Shown here one piece after another: positions 23,718-31,287 of a stretch of DNA of 64,000 nucleotides (its first letter is position 1; the number at the start of each line of letters is the position of its first letter). The notes under the pieces are model-generated. The model was not told where the DNA came from. It did not search any database and saw nothing but the letters and a program-made list of their open reading frames with translations. Source of the stretch: Glo-17 sp964637835 (GTDB taxonomy: Bacteria; Krumholzibacteriota; Krumholzibacteriia; LZORAL124-64-63); NCBI GenBank assembly GCA_964637835.1, contig CAZWYF010000005.1, positions 62,001-126,000 of the forward strand. Reading direction: 5' to 3'. The position numbers and the translations under genes were made by a program.

Positions 23718-24773
23718 ATGCGCCACGTTCTCGCCCCCAGCGCACCGCCCGGCCGGCGGGGCTTCACGCTCATCGAGGTGATCGTCGCGGTGGCCATCGT
23801 CGCCGTGCTGGCCGGAGCCATCACGCCCATGGTCTTCCGTGAGCTCATGCAGGCCCGCGAGGACGCCACGGTCCGGGAGCTGGACGCCCATGGCGCCGCC
23901 CTGCTCGACTTCTACGAGGACACCGGCCGCCTGCCCACCAGCGCCGAGGGCCTGGCCGCCCTGGTCGCCGATCCCGGCGCGCCCGGCTGGCAGGGGCCCT
24001 ACATCGCCGCCGACCGCGGCGATCCCGTGCAGGAGGTCACCACCGACGCCTTCGGCCACGCCTACGTCTACGAGCCCGCGCCGCGGACCGATCCGGCCGA
24101 TGCCGCCGACGCGGTGATCGTCAGCGCCGGCAGCGATGGCGCGGTCACCAGCGGTCGTCCCGGCGCCACCTGGACCCTGGCGGGCGACGGGGACGACCTC
24201 GTCGCTCCGGTGACCCTCGGGCCGCTCAACCGCGCCAACGGCCGCCGGTGCCAGCAGGACCTGGCGGTCCTCGCCGACGCCTGCCGGGCCTACTTCGAGG
24301 ACCACGCGGCCTTCCCCGCCCAGCCCGGCGATCTGGTGCCCGACTACCTGGATGCCGGCGTCGCGGGCGCGGCGCTCGAGGACCCGTGGTCACGCCCGTA
24401 CGTGTTCGTCCTGCAGACCGGCGGCGCCGGGCCGGATCAGCTCCTGATCCTCAGCTCCGGTCCCGACCGGCAGGCCGACGCCGGCGGCGGCGACGACGTC
24501 GCGCTGGCCGTCAGCAGCGTGCCGCCCGGTCGCCGCACCAGCCTCTGGAAGCTGGAGATCGCCCAGACCGCCCTGAACAACAGCCCCTCCCTGGTGCTCA
24601 CCGGCTCCTGGCCCAGCGACCGCGCCGCCCTCGGGCTGGACCCCGCCTTCACCACCGACGGCTGGGGCCGCACCTTCGCCGTGAACGTGACCTCGCGCAC
24701 CGTCTTCTCGGTGGGACCCGACGGCAACGCCGCGCTGGTCCAGGACAACCTGCCCGCGGGAGTGGGACCATGA
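23718..24773 (+). CDS. Multi-headed GspG-like pseudopilin (one prepilin helix, three apparent C-terminal domains)
   Basis: 351 aa against about 140 for normal GspG. A prepilin leader ends in RRG before FTLIEVIVAVAIVAVLAGA, with G15 the cleavage point, F16 the methylated residue and E20 the conserved Glu. One helix is followed by three successive blocks, each ending like the calcium-loop end of GspG: DAFGHAYVY...VIVSAGSDG (about 48-145), DPWSRPYVF...LLILSSGPD (about 175-260) and DGWGRTFAV...VFSVGPDG (about 275-340). The last two have lost the N-terminal helix. They also begin with the short helix pattern (LAVLADACRAYFEDHAAFP; LEIAQTALNNSP). It is probably a pilus or pseudopilus subunit with bulky surface domains. 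Translationally coupled to the next gene (ATGA). Confidence 0.8.
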   Translation: MRHVLAPSAPPGRRGFTLIEVIVAVAIVAVLAGAITPMVFRELMQAREDATVRELDAHGAALLDFYEDTGRLPTSAEGLAALVADPGAPGWQGPYIAADRGDPVQEVTTDAFGHAYVYEPAPRTDPADAADAVIVSAGSDGAVTSGRPGATWTLAGDGDDLVAPVTLGPLNRANGRRCQQDLAVLADACRAYFEDHAAFPAQPGDLVPDYLDAGVAGAALEDPWSRPYVFVLQTGGAGPDQLLILSSGPDRQADAGGGDDVALAVSSVPPGRRTSLWKLEIAQTALNNSPSLVLTGSWPSDRAALGLDPAFTTDGWGRTFAVNVTSRTVFSVGPDGNAALVQDNLPAGVGP

Positions 24774-26254
24774 ACAAGAGCACCGGCTACGCGCTTCATC
24801 GCGACGAGCATCGCAACCTGGCGGTGGCCGTGGCCCGCACCGGGCCGCAGGCCTGGCGCCTGACCGGGTGGCAGGAGACGGCCGCACACCGGCCGCTGAC
24901 CGGCGAGCTGGCCCGGGCCCTGGGTCGTCACGGGGACCGGACGGCTGCCCTGCTGCCGGCCGCGGAGGTCACCTGCACGGTGACCGGGATGCCGCGACTG
25001 GGCCGGCGCGAGCTGGCACGCGCGGCCGCCGGCTGGGTGGCGCGCAAGGAGGGCGGCGCCCCGGCCGACTGGCAGGTGTTCTGGCGGGCGGCCCCCGACG
25101 CCCGCGGCGAGAGCGAGCAGCAGGACGTGTTCCTGGCCTATGCGTCCCGCCCGGTGGTGGACGCCGCGGTCCGCCAGGCCGCGGCCCTGGGCGCACGGCC
25201 CGGGGTGATGCTGCCGCCGCCGCTGGTCCTCGACCAGCTCTTCCGCCTGGCGGGCCCCGACCACGAGGAGCTGCGTGTCTGGAACCTGGTCTTCGTGGGC
25301 AAGACCGCGAGCTTCCTCTGCGTGGCCAACCAGCACAGCCTGCTGCTCTCGCGGCCGCTGCCGCACGACCTCTCCGCCGGCGCCGATCCCGAGGAGTACC
25401 TCGACCGGCTGGTCACCGAGGTGGAACGCTCGGTCTTCTTCGCCCGCCAGAGCGAGGGCAGTCCCGAGGTGGACCGCGTGGTGGTCTGCGGCGAGGCGTC
25501 CGTGGCCGCCCGGCTCACCGGGCGCCTGGAGGAGGAGGCCGAGCGGACGGCCGTGCACTGGGACCTCACGGCGGTGATCGACACCGCGGGCCAGGAGGTG
25601 GCGGCGGACGATCTGCTGCTCCTCGCCGCGGCGGCCCTGGCCGGGGCCGGCGCCCCGGTCAACCTGGCGCCGGCAGCCACGCGGCCGCTACTCGGCCCGG
25701 TCGCGCGGCGGCGCCTGTCCGTGGCCGCGGCGACCGCCGCGGTCGTCGTGTTGCCGCTGCTGGTGACCGGCGCGGTGCTCACCGACCGGGTGCAGCAGCG
25801 CTTCCTCGCCGGGGCGCACGAGCGCCTCGCCACGGCCACCGTCCAGGCCGAGATGGCCGCCGAGATCTACGATCGCGAGCGGCTGCTGCGCGCCCGCGAG
25901 GACCACGTGGCCACCTACCTCGGCGAGCGCCGCGACCTCGCCGGGGCGTTGCGCCACATCGCCGGCCTGACGCCGCCGGAGGTGCGCTACCGGGACCTGC
26001 AGCTGGTCCGGCGGGCCGACCTCGTGCTGCTCCACCTGACCGGCGAGAGCACGGCCGGCACCCTGGCCGCCGCCCAGCGGGCCTTCATGGACTTCCACGC
26101 GGCCATGGCCGCAGCCCGGCAGCTGCGGCCGCTGGGCGAGCCCCGCGAGCTGGAGATCATGGAGGTGGATCAGGACGGTCGGCGTCGCAAGACCGTGCGG
26201 TTCGCCGTGGACTACGAGCTGGTGGTGGGAGCGGACACGGAGGAGAGCGGATGA
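24770..26254 (+). CDS. PilM-PilN fusion / GspL-like assembly protein
   Basis: 494 aa. The N-terminal about 300 residues look like the actin-like cytoplasmic domain of PilM/GspL (EEYLDRLVTEVERSVFFARQSEG and VDRVVVCGEASVAARLTGRL are the recognisable PilM-type segments). A single membrane helix lies near residues 318-340 (AAATAAVVVLPLLVTGAVL). A periplasmic coiled coil (QVQAEMAAEIYDRERLLRAR region) and a ferredoxin-like end with LRHIAGLTPPEVRYRDLQL, as in PilN, follow. So one chain combines what pili split into PilM and PilN, as GspL does. It links the ATPase to the periplasmic alignment complex. Overlaps both neighbours by 4 bases. Confidence 0.75.
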   Translation: MNKSTGYALHRDEHRNLAVAVARTGPQAWRLTGWQETAAHRPLTGELARALGRHGDRTAALLPAAEVTCTVTGMPRLGRRELARAAAGWVARKEGGAPADWQVFWRAAPDARGESEQQDVFLAYASRPVVDAAVRQAAALGARPGVMLPPPLVLDQLFRLAGPDHEELRVWNLVFVGKTASFLCVANQHSLLLSRPLPHDLSAGADPEEYLDRLVTEVERSVFFARQSEGSPEVDRVVVCGEASVAARLTGRLEEEAERTAVHWDLTAVIDTAGQEVAADDLLLLAAAALAGAGAPVNLAPAATRPLLGPVARRRLSVAAATAAVVVLPLLVTGAVLTDRVQQRFLAGAHERLATATVQAEMAAEIYDRERLLRAREDHVATYLGERRDLAGALRHIAGLTPPEVRYRDLQLVRRADLVLLHLTGESTAGTLAAAQRAFMDFHAAMAAARQLRPLGEPRELEIMEVDQDGRRRKTVRFAVDYELVVGADTEESG

Positions 26255-26922
26255 ACGGACGCTGGCAACGACTGATCGCGTGGCGCCCGGGGCGGCGATC
26301 GGCCCTCGCGCTCGGCGGCGTGGTCTGGATGGTTCTCATGGGGGCGGTGGCCGTGCCGCGCTGGCAGCACGTCCAGCAGCAGCATGGCGAGATCGCCGAC
26401 CTCCAGCAGCGCCTGGCCGACCTCGACCGCTGGACCGTGGCCGGCCTCTGGCTGGCGCCGGCCCTGGCCAGCCGCGAGCCCGCCGTCACCGCCGCCTGGC
26501 ACCGGCTGTATCCCCCGGATCGTGACCGGGAAGAACTCTTCCTCGCCCTGGCCGGCGTGGCCGACCGCTGCGGCGTGGAGGGCTTCGCCCTGGAGGAGGA
26601 CTCCGCCATGGACGCCATGGGCAGCCGCTGGTCACGGCCCGGCGCCACGGACCCGGCCATGGCGGCCGATGCCCCGCCGCCTACCGACGCGGAGGCTGGC
26701 ATGATGGACACCGACCCCGCGCCGGTCGCCATCGCCCTGGACCGCTACCGCGTCCGCGCGCGGTTCCAGGCGGACTATGCCCGGATCGCGGCCTTCGTGG
26801 CGGGGCTGCAGGAACTCGACCGCGCCGTCGACGTGCGGCACCTCGCCATCCGCCCCGGCAAGACCGGACTCGACGTGGAAATGGAGATGCAGGTCTATGT
26901 CAGCACGACGCACGCCTCTTAA
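26251..26922 (+). CDS. GspM/PilO-like assembly protein
   Basis: 223 aa. There is a short cytoplasmic N-terminus, one membrane helix (ALALGGVVWMVLMGAVAVP, about 18-36), a coiled coil (HVQQQHGEIADLQQRLADLD), a low-complexity acidic and Pro-rich segment around residue 140, and a C-terminal ferredoxin-like fold (YRVRARFQADYARIAAFVAG...VDVRHLAIRPG). The ending 'V..L.I....G.L.V.M..Q.Y' is typical of PilO/GspM. It is expected to pair with the preceding GspL-like protein in the inner membrane. The assignment rests on topology and operon position as much as on sequence. Confidence 0.65.
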   Translation: MNGRWQRLIAWRPGRRSALALGGVVWMVLMGAVAVPRWQHVQQQHGEIADLQQRLADLDRWTVAGLWLAPALASREPAVTAAWHRLYPPDRDREELFLALAGVADRCGVEGFALEEDSAMDAMGSRWSRPGATDPAMAADAPPPTDAEAGMMDTDPAPVAIALDRYRVRARFQADYARIAAFVAGLQELDRAVDVRHLAIRPGKTGLDVEMEMQVYVSTTHAS

Positions 26923-27517
26923 GCACCCGGTCGTGATCCTCGGCGTGGCCGCCGGGCTGCTCGCGGTGGGGGTCCTGAACCTGCAGACCTTCGGACCGCG
27001 CCTCGGTCTGCTCGGCGCGGGCGGCGACCAGGCCCCCGATCCCCTGGTCCCGCCTCCGGACCTGGAGATGGTGGTGCAGGCGGCCCGCGACGGCTCGGGG
27101 CCGCGCCCCTTCGCCACCGCCGGCGATGGCGGCGCGACCGTCTCGATGCGCGACCCCTTCACGAGCGGTCCCTCCCCGGCGCCCCCCGGCCCGGCCCCAG
27201 CACCGTCGCGACGGGCTCCGGCTGCCGCGGCGCCCCTGGTCTGCTCGGCCGTGCTGCTGGGCGGCGAGCGCCCGCTGGCGCTCATCGATGGCCATGCCGC
27301 CGGTCCCGGCGACCAGGTCCGTGGCCACGAGATCCTGACCATCTCCACCGACGGGGTCACCCTGCGCGCCCCCGACGGTGACCAGATCACCCTGGCAGTG
27401 GGCCCGCAGACCCTCGCCGATGGCGCCTACCACGTGGTGACCGGCACCCGGCCCGCCGACGCCGGGGGGCAGACCCGCCTCTCGGCGTCGCGGTCTCCCG
27501 AAAGGACGGAGCGATGA
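26897..27517 (+). CDS. GspC/PilP-like inner-membrane to secretin connector
   Basis: 206 aa. A membrane anchor (HPVVILGVAAGLLAVGVLNL) is followed by a long Pro/Ala linker (residues about 85-105, PSPAPPGPAPAPSRR) and a small homology-region-type beta domain: LVCSAVLLGGERPLALIDGH.AGPGDQV.GHEILTISTDGVTL. In GspC/PilP this domain contacts the N0 domain of the secretin, bridging the inner-membrane complex to the outer-membrane pore. ATG at 26897 lies inside the preceding gene (26-base overlap); it is chosen as the first start before the anchor. Overlaps the secretin start by ATGA. Confidence 0.65.
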   Translation: MSARRTPLKHPVVILGVAAGLLAVGVLNLQTFGPRLGLLGAGGDQAPDPLVPPPDLEMVVQAARDGSGPRPFATAGDGGATVSMRDPFTSGPSPAPPGPAPAPSRRAPAAAAPLVCSAVLLGGERPLALIDGHAAGPGDQVRGHEILTISTDGVTLRAPDGDQITLAVGPQTLADGAYHVVTGTRPADAGGQTRLSASRSPERTER

Positions 27518-29049
27518 CTGGAGCCCGCATGGAGCGGAAACCGACCGTACTGGTGCTGTGTCTGGGGGTGGCCCTGCTCGCCGCCACGGCTGGCTCCGCG
27601 CACGCCGCCGCCGACGGCCCCGCCGCGACCTGGGACGAGGGACGCGATCCCGTGAGCATCGTCACCAACGGCTGGGTGGACGTGCGCACCATCCTGCGCT
27701 CGGTGGCCGCCGCCGCCGGCCTCGGTCTGCAGATGGCGCCCGACGTGCAGGGGCAGGTCAACGTGCACCTGGAGGACGTGCGGCCGTCGCGCGCCCTGGA
27801 CGCCCTGCTCGAGCCGGTGGATCTGGGTTACGAGGTGGTCCAGGGCGTCCTGGTGGTCCACCGGCGCGGCCTGGTGACCCGCTGGTTCACCTTCGACTAC
27901 CCCGTCACCCAGCGCGAGGGCCGCGGCGAGCTGCAGGTCTCCGCCTCGCGCCAGGAAGGCGGCGGCTCGGGCGGATCGGGCGGCGGTGGCGGTGGCGGCG
28001 ACGCCAACCAGAACAAGAGCCATCTGACCAGCACGGCCACCATGTCCATCTGGCCGGAGGTGATGGCCTCGCTGCAGGTGCTGGTGTTCGCCGGCGCCGA
28101 GATGCAGGCCAGCCAGCAGCGCGACCAGCAGGGACTGGCCCTGAACCTGGCCGACCCGGAGGGCCGCTGCCTGGTGGTCAACCCCATGGCGTCCCTGGTG
28201 CAGGTGACCGCCGAGTGGGACCGCGTCCGCCGGGTGGAGGGGCTGCTCTCGCGCCTGCAGGAGTCGCTGCAGCGCCAGGTGGCCATCGAGGTGCGCATCC
28301 TGGAGGTGGCCCTCGACCGCGATCGGCAGACGGGTGTCGACTGGGACGTGATCACCGACGACGAGGTGGCGCCGAGCCTGCGCAGCTTCAGCGAGAACGA
28401 CAGCCTCGGCGAGACCTTCTTCCAGTTCGTGGTGGACAGCAAGCACGTCGATGGCGTGCTGCGGGCCGTGGACCGCAGCGGCGACCTGCGCACCGTCTCC
28501 ACGCCACGGGTCACCACGCTGAACAACCAGAAGGCCGTGGTCCGCGTGGTGACCGAGGACGTCTACTACGAGGCCCAGGTGGAGCCGGCCATCGTCACCG
28601 ACGGCGTGGGCACCGAGCCGGTGATCAACTACACGCCACGCGTGGTGCCGGTGGGCGTGGTCCTGGACGTCACGCCCCAGGTGGGCCGCGATCGCCTGAT
28701 CACCCTCAACGTGCACCCGACCATCAGCGACGTGGTGCGGGTGGCGTCCAGCCCCAACCAGGACACCGCGCCGGTGCTCTCGATCCGCGAGCTGGATACC
28801 GTGGGCAAGGTGCGCGATGGCGAGACCCTGGTGATCGCCGGCCTGATGAGCGAGCGCAAGTACGAGGAGCGGGCCGGCGTGCCCATCCTCAAGGACCTGC
28901 CCCTGCTCGGCTATCTCTTCGGCCGCACGGCGAAGCAGACCGCCAACATCGAGCTGGTGATGCTGCTGACCCCGGTGATCATGGAGGGCGCCGATGCGGA
29001 CGCGCTGGCGCGGGCGGAAGCGACGCGGCTCGAGGCCCGGCTCGATTGA
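27514..29049 (+). CDS. Secretin (GspD/PilQ superfamily, MshL-like)
   Basis: 511 aa outer-membrane pore of the system. A signal peptide (VLVLCLGVALLAATAGSAHA) is followed by an N0/STN-type domain (VDVRTILRSVAAAAGLGLQM...VNVHLEDVRPSRALDALL), a Gly-rich linker GGSGGSGGGGGGG, one N1-like domain, and the C-terminal secretin domain with VAIEVRILEVALDRDRQTGVDW, VSTPRVTTLNNQKAVV, VPVGVVLDVTPQV and the end motif VPILKDLPLLGYLFGRT. The short periplasmic part and linker resemble MshL and other pilus-type secretins more than classical GspD with N0-N3. No pilotin gene is seen. Last gene of the operon. Confidence 0.9.
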   Translation: MTGARMERKPTVLVLCLGVALLAATAGSAHAAADGPAATWDEGRDPVSIVTNGWVDVRTILRSVAAAAGLGLQMAPDVQGQVNVHLEDVRPSRALDALLEPVDLGYEVVQGVLVVHRRGLVTRWFTFDYPVTQREGRGELQVSASRQEGGGSGGSGGGGGGGDANQNKSHLTSTATMSIWPEVMASLQVLVFAGAEMQASQQRDQQGLALNLADPEGRCLVVNPMASLVQVTAEWDRVRRVEGLLSRLQESLQRQVAIEVRILEVALDRDRQTGVDWDVITDDEVAPSLRSFSENDSLGETFFQFVVDSKHVDGVLRAVDRSGDLRTVSTPRVTTLNNQKAVVRVVTEDVYYEAQVEPAIVTDGVGTEPVINYTPRVVPVGVVLDVTPQVGRDRLITLNVHPTISDVVRVASSPNQDTAPVLSIRELDTVGKVRDGETLVIAGLMSERKYEERAGVPILKDLPLLGYLFGRTAKQTANIELVMLLTPVIMEGADADALARAEATRLEARLD

Positions 29050-29103
29050 CGCACCGCGGCGCCGCGCCGCCGCGACCCGGACGACGCCAGGATCCTGCAA
29101 GAG

Positions 29104-29131
29104 GAGCCCGCCCCCATCAGGGGGCGGGCTC
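29104..29131. terminator. Bidirectional hairpin terminator after the secretin gene
   Basis: Perfect 12-bp stem GAGCCCGCCCCC / GGGGGCGGGCTC with loop ATCA, centred between the 3' ends of the secretin gene and the reverse-strand GspG gene. Position and stem strength support termination in both directions, though no T-tract is present. Confidence 0.7.
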
Positions 29132-29158
29132 TGCTCGTGACGGCCCGGGGAGGGACGG

Positions 29159-29818
29159 TCAGCGGATCGAGACCACGGTCCCGATGTCGTCCCCCATGAT
29201 CTCCTCGGTGGTGCCGTCGTTGAAGGCGGTCTCCCACGCGCCGTTGGGGCCGGCGCTCAGCACGTACACCTTGTGCCGCTCGGTGCCGCCGTAGCGGCCG
29301 CCCGGCAGGTAGCGGGTGTTGACCACGTAGGCGTTGCCCCAGGGATCCTTGACGTCGTAGCTCTCGAGGTAGGGGCCCTTCCAGGCGCCCTTGCCCGTGG
29401 TGGGCCAGTCCTGGCCGTCCTGGTTGGCGCCGCGATCGCCGGAGTCGTCGTCGGGGTTGTTGTAGTAGAGGTAGTCGCCGAGGTGCTTGTCGTTGCCGTA
29501 GCGGCCCCAGTTGGCCGCGCCGGCGGCGGCGTCGGGGCCGGCCCCGCGGGCGATCACGGAGTGGGAGACGATCCGGTCGATGCGGTTGCCGGTGGGACCG
29601 TTGGCGTCGGTGTAGGGCCAGGCGCCCACGTCCTTGTAGTAGTTGAGGATCGCGGTGGCGATGGTCTCGGCCTCGTTCTGCGCCTTGCCCACCTTGGCGT
29701 CCTCCAGGTGACGGAACACCATGGGGCTGATGGCGGCGGCGAAGATGGCGACGATGGCCACGGCGATCACGATCTCGATGAGCGTGAAGCCGCGGCGGTC
29801 GTGGCGGCGGGTCTTCAT
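29159..29818 (-). CDS. gspG: GspG-type major pseudopilin
   Basis: 219 aa. The prepilin leader MKTRRHDRRG is cut before FTLIEIVIAVAIVAIFAAAI, with Glu at mature position 5. The helix continues through NEAETIATAILNYYKDVGAWP. The C-terminal domain ends in DPWGNAYVV..RYLPGGRYGG and VYVLSAGPNGAWETAF, the GspG signature. The head is enlarged by an Asp/Gly/Asn-rich loop (residues about 95-150). It needs a prepilin peptidase, which is not in the window. It is transcribed towards the operon, so it can be expressed separately from the multi-headed pseudopilin. ATG at 29818 follows GGAAAGGA. Confidence 0.92.
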   Translation of the reverse strand: MKTRRHDRRGFTLIEIVIAVAIVAIFAAAISPMVFRHLEDAKVGKAQNEAETIATAILNYYKDVGAWPYTDANGPTGNRIDRIVSHSVIARGAGPDAAAGAANWGRYGNDKHLGDYLYYNNPDDDSGDRGANQDGQDWPTTGKGAWKGPYLESYDVKDPWGNAYVVNTRYLPGGRYGGTERHKVYVLSAGPNGAWETAFNDGTTEEIMGDDIGTVVSIR

Positions 29819-30022
29819 GGTCGTGCGGTCCTTTCCATGGGGCGAGGCCTCGATCCGGGCCGGCTAAGGCGCCCCGCCGGACGTATTGCGCGCCCGGGAC
29901 GCCTTCTGACGAGCACCCCGGAGATCGGCCGTTTCGGGGGCGACTTTAGCGGTGTCCGCGATCCGGTGATCCTTTCACCTCCGCGGTTGACCCTCGAGCC
30001 TCCGCAGGACACCTTGAACGCC

Positions 30023-30958
30023 ATGGGACCTCTCTTGCCATCTCGCCGTCTCCGGGGACGATCCCGCTCTGCACGGCCTCGCCCCGCGCCGGCGCCGATC
30101 CGCTCGTCCCGCGTGGCTGCGGGCGCGACGGCCGCGGCCGGGCTGCTGCTGGCGGCCGTGTTCCTGGCCGGACCGACCGGTCCGGCGGCCACGGCCCGCG
30201 CGGCCGCCGGGCCGAACGGCCTGGCGCCCGATCCGGACGTCCTGCGCGAGCAGGTGCGCGACCCCCTGTTCGCCATGGTGTTCCTGCTGACCGAGGCCGA
30301 CAGCCTGGGCACCTGGACGGCGGCGGACGTCGAGGCCTTCGCCGGGCGCTGGGGCGGGCGGTCCGACTTCCCGGTGGCCGAGCACCTGGAGAGCCTCACC
30401 CGGGAGGCGTTGCCGCCGGATCAGGTCCGCGAGCGGCGCGGCCTGCGGTGCGACCGGCGCTGGCTGGTACGCCTGAGCCCGGCGCGACTGGAGATGCCCA
30501 TGCCCTACAGCATCCTCGGCTATCACCCCGGCTCGCTCAGCTTCCAGACGCCCATCGAGCTGCACGAGTGGCGGCTGGGTCACGTCAGCCTGCAGGTCCC
30601 CGACGGGGACGGCGGCCAGGTGCGCCGGCCGGCCAGCGGGGTGACCATCTGGCAGATCACCGGCGGCTGGATCATCCTGGACGTGGATGCCTGGGTGGAC
30701 CGTCTGCTGGGCAAGGCGGCCGACGACGCGGCCATGGCCGGGTTCACCGCCGCGCGCGTGGGCGGCGACCTGGTGGGCGTGGGCAACAGCACCGGCCGCG
30801 ACGGCCGCCGGCTGCTGGGCGAGCTGGACTTCCGCAGCGGCGAGGTGGCCACTCACGGCCGGCCGGTGGCGAAGGGGCTCAGCTGGCTGGCGCGGCGCTG
30901 GCTGCGCGAGCCGGGTGAGGACCCGCGCGAGGTCTGGCGGCGCTACGAGGCCGACTGA
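30023..30958 (+). CDS. Unrecognised exported or membrane-anchored protein
   Basis: 311 aa that I do not recognise. An Arg-rich N-terminus (RRLRGRSRSARPR) leads into a hydrophobic stretch AAGATAAAGLLLAAVFLAG (residues about 34-52), a signal or anchor. The rest is soluble, with a conserved-looking core MPYSILGYHPGSLSF, LHEWRLGHVSL and GVTIWQITGGWIILDVDAWVDRLLG, and a closing Arg-rich helix. The open frame runs on upstream of 30023, but ATG at 30023 is the first start after a non-coding, less GC-rich stretch. It lies on the opposite strand from gspG across a 204-base gap. Codon use is like that of its neighbours. Confidence 0.6.
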   Translation: MGPLLPSRRLRGRSRSARPRPAPAPIRSSRVAAGATAAAGLLLAAVFLAGPTGPAATARAAAGPNGLAPDPDVLREQVRDPLFAMVFLLTEADSLGTWTAADVEAFAGRWGGRSDFPVAEHLESLTREALPPDQVRERRGLRCDRRWLVRLSPARLEMPMPYSILGYHPGSLSFQTPIELHEWRLGHVSLQVPDGDGGQVRRPASGVTIWQITGGWIILDVDAWVDRLLGKAADDAAMAGFTAARVGGDLVGVGNSTGRDGRRLLGELDFRSGEVATHGRPVAKGLSWLARRWLREPGEDPREVWRRYEAD

Positions 30959-30959
30959 C

Positions 30960-30989
30960 CTGGCACCGCTCCGCTCGCTGGCATATGTT
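30960..30989 (+). promoter_or_regulatory. Promoter of the acylphosphatase gene, near-leaderless
   Basis: CTGGCA (30960-30965), 18 bases, TATGTT (30984-30989). The expected start point is about 30996, a few bases before the ATG at 31000, and no ribosome site is visible. Confidence 0.35.
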
Positions 30990-30999
30990 CTGGGGTGCC

Positions 31000-31272
31000 A
31001 TGGAACGCATCGACATCACCGTCACCGGTCGCGTCCAGGGCGTGGGCTTCCGCTGGCACACCGTCCGACAGGCCACCGCCCTCGAGCTCGCGGGCTGGGT
31101 CCGCAACCAGCCCGACGGCTCGGTGCGCATCGTGGCCGAGGGCGAGCATCCCGCGCTCGAGGCGCTGCTGGGCTGGGCCCGGCAGGGGCCCGATCATGCC
31201 CTGGTGGAGGACTGCCAGGCGCAGTGGCAGCAGGCCACGGGCGAACTCCAGGGCTTCGACGTCGCCCGCTGA
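31000..31272 (+). CDS. acyP: Acylphosphatase
   Basis: 90 aa, the normal size of this ferredoxin-like enzyme that hydrolyses the carboxyl-phosphate bond of acylphosphates. The catalytic Arg is in VTGRVQGVGFRWHT (phosphate loop) and the catalytic Asn in AGWVRNQPDGSVRIVAEG. An ATG 15 bases upstream (30985) is in frame, but it lies within the predicted -10 element, and MERIDITVTGRVQ is the usual family start. It is followed after 15 bases by a HAD phosphatase gene, so both may share one transcript. Confidence 0.92.
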   Translation: MERIDITVTGRVQGVGFRWHTVRQATALELAGWVRNQPDGSVRIVAEGEHPALEALLGWARQGPDHALVEDCQAQWQQATGELQGFDVAR

Positions 31273-31287
31273 ACAGGGGTTTGCTGC

